Shown piece after piece: positions 6,149 through 8,036 of a DNA stretch of 8,036 nucleotides (the stretch's first letter is position 1; each line of letters begins with the position of its first letter). The translations under genes were made by a program, and so were the position numbers. The notes beneath the pieces were generated by a model. It was not told where the DNA came from and searched no databases. It saw only the letters and a list, made by a program, of their open reading frames with translations. Source of the stretch: Arthrobacter sp. (lineage in GTDB: Bacteria; Actinomycetota; Actinomycetes; Actinomycetales; Micrococcaceae); contig JAPSIT010000069.1 of the NCBI GenBank assembly GCA_031178585.1, positions 1 to 8,036 on the forward strand, in the 5' to 3' direction.

Positions 6149-7033
6149 ATGCCTCCCCGTCTGCCGCCCCTGGTTTGTCCGGTCTGCCGCAACACACTCT
6201 CGCCCCTGCCTGCGGACTCTGCCGCCAACCCGCGCATCCGTGCCCTGGTGTGCAGCGACGGCCACAGCTTCGACGCCGCCAAGCAGGGATACTTCAATCT
6301 GCTGGTGGGCAAGGGGACATCGTTCGAGGCTGATACTCCCGACATGGTAGCCGCCCGTACAGGCTTTCTCGACGCCGGGCATTACCGGCCGCTGGCGGAT
6401 GCGGTGGCGGCCGCCGCCGCACCGGCGCTGCAGGGCGCGGATCCTGCGGTGCTCGATTCCGGCACCGGCACGGGCCACTACCTGCGCGCCATCCTCGATC
6501 TTCCCCGCGGTGACGCTCCTCCGGCCGCGGTCGGACTGGACATCTCGAAGTTCGCGCTGCGGCGCGCTGCACGGCTCAATCCCGAAGCGGTGAACATGGT
6601 ATGCGACATATGGCAGCCGCTGCCGGTGGCTGACGCTTCCATGGACGTAGTGACCGTGGTGTTTGCCCCCCGGAACGCCGCGGAGTTTTCCCGGGTCCTG
6701 CGGTCTGGGGGCCGGCTGGTGGTCGTGACGCCGCGCCCGGGGCACCTTCAGGACATCGCCAGCCAGACCGGCATGCTCGGAATCGAGCCCGCGAAGGAGG
6801 AACGGCTTGCGGACTCACTCGCCGGGCACTTCGAGTTGCTGGGTGCGGAGGACCTCGATCTTGACTTGGAGCTCTCGCCCCAGGACGTGGCCAACGTGGC
6901 CCTGATGGGTCCGGCGGGCCACCACACCGACCGTGCCGCATTGGACGGGCGCCTAGCCGGCTTCCCTGCCGTGACCCGTGTCGCCGCGAGGTTCAGAATC
7001 AGCGTCTTTCTCCCCCGCACGGCGGTCGCTTAA
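6149..7033 (+). CDS. rlmA: 23S rRNA (guanine-N1) methyltransferase, RlmA/TlrB family
   Basis: This SAM-dependent enzyme should methylate N1 of a guanine in hairpin 35 of 23S rRNA: G745 for RlmA(I) of Gram-negatives, G748 for RlmA(II)/TlrB of Gram-positives. It has 294 residues. A treble-clef zinc site is visible at the N-terminus: Cys10, Cys13, Cys35 and His39, within VCPVC and LVCSDGH. It is followed by the family block FDAAKQGYFNLL and AARTGFLDAGHYRPL. The SAM-binding loop is VLDSGTGTGHYL (Asp103 to Gly109), and a late block FAPRNAAEFSRVLRSGGRLVVVTPRPGHL matches the family's FAP...PGG...TP.PxHL pattern. The ATG at 6149 is 7 bases after TAGGAT, again leaderless in style. Members such as TlrB and MyrA give resistance to tylosin or mycinamicin, usually together with another methylation. 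Family assignment is strong; the G748 target is inferred from the Gram-positive background. Confidence 0.9.
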   Translation: MPPRLPPLVCPVCRNTLSPLPADSAANPRIRALVCSDGHSFDAAKQGYFNLLVGKGTSFEADTPDMVAARTGFLDAGHYRPLADAVAAAAAPALQGADPAVLDSGTGTGHYLRAILDLPRGDAPPAAVGLDISKFALRRAARLNPEAVNMVCDIWQPLPVADASMDVVTVVFAPRNAAEFSRVLRSGGRLVVVTPRPGHLQDIASQTGMLGIEPAKEERLADSLAGHFELLGAEDLDLDLELSPQDVANVALMGPAGHHTDRAALDGRLAGFPAVTRVAARFRISVFLPRTAVA

Positions 7034-7097
7034 GTAACGGCTCGGCCACGTTCTGCCGGATGGCGTCGCTCCCCTGCCGGGTGTCGCCCCCTCGGTC

Positions 7098-7103
7098 TAG
7101 GAT
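7098..7103 (+). promoter_or_regulatory. Putative -10 (TAGGAT) of the NfeD-SPFH pair
   Basis: TAGGAT lies 55 bases before the NfeD start, giving a leader of roughly 50 bases with a Shine-Dalgarno, unlike the leaderless genes nearby. No clear -35 is seen. The leader includes a possible hairpin over the ribosome-binding site. Confidence 0.45.
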
Positions 7104-7134
7104 GGAAGAAAGTCACTGAGGGTCTGCCCCGCAG

Positions 7135-7152
7135 CCCCCGGAGTCAAGGGGG
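7135..7152 (+). promoter_or_regulatory. Ribosome-binding site of NfeD with a possible sequestering hairpin
   Basis: AAGGGGG at 7146-7152 is the Shine-Dalgarno, 6 bases before the ATG at 7159. CCCCC at 7135-7139 can pair with GGGGG at 7148-7152 around an 8-base loop, which would mask the site in the RNA. The stem is short but entirely G-C. Regulation by this fold is a suggestion only. Confidence 0.4.
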
Positions 7153-7158
7153 AAATGA

Positions 7159-7620
7159 ATGTTTGAATGGTTGGGCCAAAACTGGTGGGCGTTGTGGCTC
7201 ACGGTATTCCTCGCGTTCGCAGCCGTGGAAATGCTGACCCTCGATCTTTTCTTCATCATGCTCGGCGGCGGCGCCCTCGCCGCGCTCGTAGCCGACTTCG
7301 CCGGTGCCGACCTGTGGCTCCAGATCGTCGTCTTCTGCGTCGTGTCCCTGCTGATGATCGCCTTTGTCCGCCCTGTCACGCTCAAACACCTGCATAAGGG
7401 ACCCGCTGAACAGCGCACAAATGTCGACCGCCTGATTGGCGAAACCGCGCTGGTCATGGAGGCGGTGTCCGCCACCGGCGGCCGCGTGAAGATCGGTGGC
7501 GACATCTGGAGCGCACGTTCCGATTCAGGAAACCTTACCGAAGGCCAGCGTGTCATCGTGGCTGCCATCGAAGGCGCGACGGCGGTTGTGGCACCTCAGT
7601 CGGAGACCGCCGTCCAATAA
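7159..7620 (+). CDS. NfeD family membrane protein (short form with OB-fold domain)
   Basis: This is a 153-residue integral membrane protein of the short NfeD type. Three hydrophobic segments lie at about residues 9-28, 30-50 and 52-71. A soluble C-terminal domain follows (about 80-147, from RTNVDRLIGETALV to GQRVIVAAIEGATAVV), which has the NfeD OB-fold pattern. The N-terminus is Trp-rich (FEWLGQNWW). NfeD proteins are encoded next to SPFH (stomatin/flotillin) proteins and probably help them assemble or anchor in membrane microdomains. The next gene, 102 bases downstream on the same strand, is such an SPFH gene. The Mycobacterium tuberculosis Rv1487-Rv1488 pair and E. coli ybbJ-qmcA are comparable arrangements. 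The ATG at 7159 has a good ribosome-binding site, AAGGGGG at 7146-7152, with a 6-base spacer. An ATG at 7155 reads into a stop after three codons and is not the start. No protease domain of the long NfeD form is present. Confidence 0.9.
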   Translation: MFEWLGQNWWALWLTVFLAFAAVEMLTLDLFFIMLGGGALAALVADFAGADLWLQIVVFCVVSLLMIAFVRPVTLKHLHKGPAEQRTNVDRLIGETALVMEAVSATGGRVKIGGDIWSARSDSGNLTEGQRVIVAAIEGATAVVAPQSETAVQ

Positions 7621-7722
7621 CGCGGATCTAAGATTCTGCTGCGCGCAGTCCGGCAGCGGCAGATACGGCGCCGGGCCGCCTCCGGCAGAGCTTCACTCAA
7701 ATATGGGGAATGAAGGAGAAGT
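7621..7722 (+). other. NfeD-SPFH intergenic region
   Basis: This 102-base gap has no gene that I can support. It contains TAAGAT (7629-7634), which could be a weak -10 without a visible -35, a 10-base palindrome CTGCGCGCAG (7639-7648), and the ribosome-binding site AAGGAG (7713-7718) of the SPFH gene. It may allow separate expression of the SPFH gene or simply join the two in one message. Confidence 0.4.
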
Positions 7723-8036
7723 ATGGAGAGTCCAGGAGGAGCCGCCCTCACAATTGTGATGCTGGTCCTGATTGTCTTTGTTGTCATCGTGCTGGTGCGT
7801 GCAGTGCGGATTGTGCCTCAAGCCCGGGCGGGCGTGGTGGAACGCCTCGGCAAGTACCAGCGGACCCTGAATCCCGGACTGACTCTCCTGATACCGTTCG
7901 TGGACCGCCTGCTGCCGCTGCTGGACCTTCGCGAGCAGGTGGTTTCGTTTCCGCCGCAGCCCGTTATTACCGAAGACAACCTCGTGGTGTCCATCGATAC
8001 CGTGGTCTACTTCCAGGTGACCGACCCCCGCGCTGC
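7723..8036 (+). CDS. SPFH (stomatin/prohibitin-like) membrane protein, 5' part only
   Basis: Only the first 104 codons are inside the window; the frame is still open at the right edge. Residues 8-25 (ALTIVMLVLIVFVVIVLV) form one N-terminal membrane segment. It is followed by the start of a band-7/SPFH domain: RIVPQARAGVVERLGKYQ, LNPGLTLLIPFVDRL, a DLREQVVSFPPQPVITEDN block and a VVSIDTVVYFQVTDP strand. These match the stomatin/slipin/QmcA branch (VxERxGxYxR, PGL, PF.D, REQ, TxDN). Such proteins form large ring-like oligomers at the inner membrane and influence membrane microdomains or membrane proteases. The ATG at 7723 follows AAGGAG (7713-7718) with a short 4-base spacer. A later in-frame ATG at 7759 would cut into the membrane segment. 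The NfeD gene just upstream supports the assignment, and the two are probably co-expressed. Confidence 0.92.
   Translation, partial: MESPGGAALTIVMLVLIVFVVIVLVRAVRIVPQARAGVVERLGKYQRTLNPGLTLLIPFVDRLLPLLDLREQVVSFPPQPVITEDNLVVSIDTVVYFQVTDPRA

Noticed and set aside
6077..6745. 222-codon frame antisense to the rRNA methyltransferase
   Set aside because: It covers the promoter region and the 5' part of a gene with a clear zinc site and SAM loop; no independent support.
7053..7080. CTGCCGG direct repeat (7053-7059 and 7074-7080) after the rRNA methyltransferase gene
   Set aside because: It is short and imperfect beyond seven bases and not tied to a promoter or terminator; expected by chance at this GC content.
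7155..7166. ATG at 7155 as the start of NfeD
   Set aside because: It reads three codons and then a stop; the ATG at 7159 has the right frame and a suitable spacing to the Shine-Dalgarno.

Overview
The window reads as chromosomal DNA of a high-GC actinobacterium, most likely a Micrococcaceae member (Arthrobacter, Pseudarthrobacter or a relative). The reasons are strong G/C bias at third codon positions, GTG starts, TAGGNT-type -10 hexamers 6-7 bases before start codons (leaderless-style promoters), and the gene families present. The genus is inferred from sequence character and was not tested by a search. I see no tRNA, rRNA, CRISPR array, insertion sequence or phage gene.

Layout. (1) 1-140 is a promoter or leader region with a small inverted repeat at its left edge. 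(2) 141-3179 (+) is a compact three-gene operon: a type III polyketide synthase with an intact Cys-His-Asn triad, a class I SAM-dependent methyltransferase, and a PHBH-fold FAD-dependent monooxygenase. The gaps are 5 bases and then an 8-base overlap. The set resembles actinobacterial phenolic-lipid pathways (srsABC type): the synthase makes an aromatic or pyrone polyketide, which is then methylated and hydroxylated or oxidised. (3) 3199-3864 (+) is a peptide deformylase with its own putative leaderless promoter. (4) 3861-6035 (-) is a large S9-family serine peptidase (beta-propeller plus alpha/beta hydrolase). It converges on the deformylase gene so tightly that both stop codons lie in one CTAG. 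(5) 6036-6148 is a divergent promoter region with a striking 42-bp composite dyad. (6) 6149-7033 (+) is an RlmA/TlrB-type 23S rRNA guanine-N1 methyltransferase. (7) 7159-7620 (+) is an NfeD-family membrane protein, followed at 7723 by the 5' part of a stomatin/prohibitin-like (SPFH) gene that runs off the window. These two are a known functional pair.

The only pathway-like unit is the PKS/methyltransferase/monooxygenase operon, a small specialised-metabolite locus whose product cannot be read from the sequence. The remaining genes are maintenance functions: N-terminal protein processing, peptide turnover, ribosome modification and membrane organisation. I found no clear new defence or mobile system. 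The best unexplained signals are the composite dyad before the rRNA methyltransferase, the pentad-repeat tail of the S9 peptidase over the shared stop codon, and the recurrent leaderless promoter architecture.
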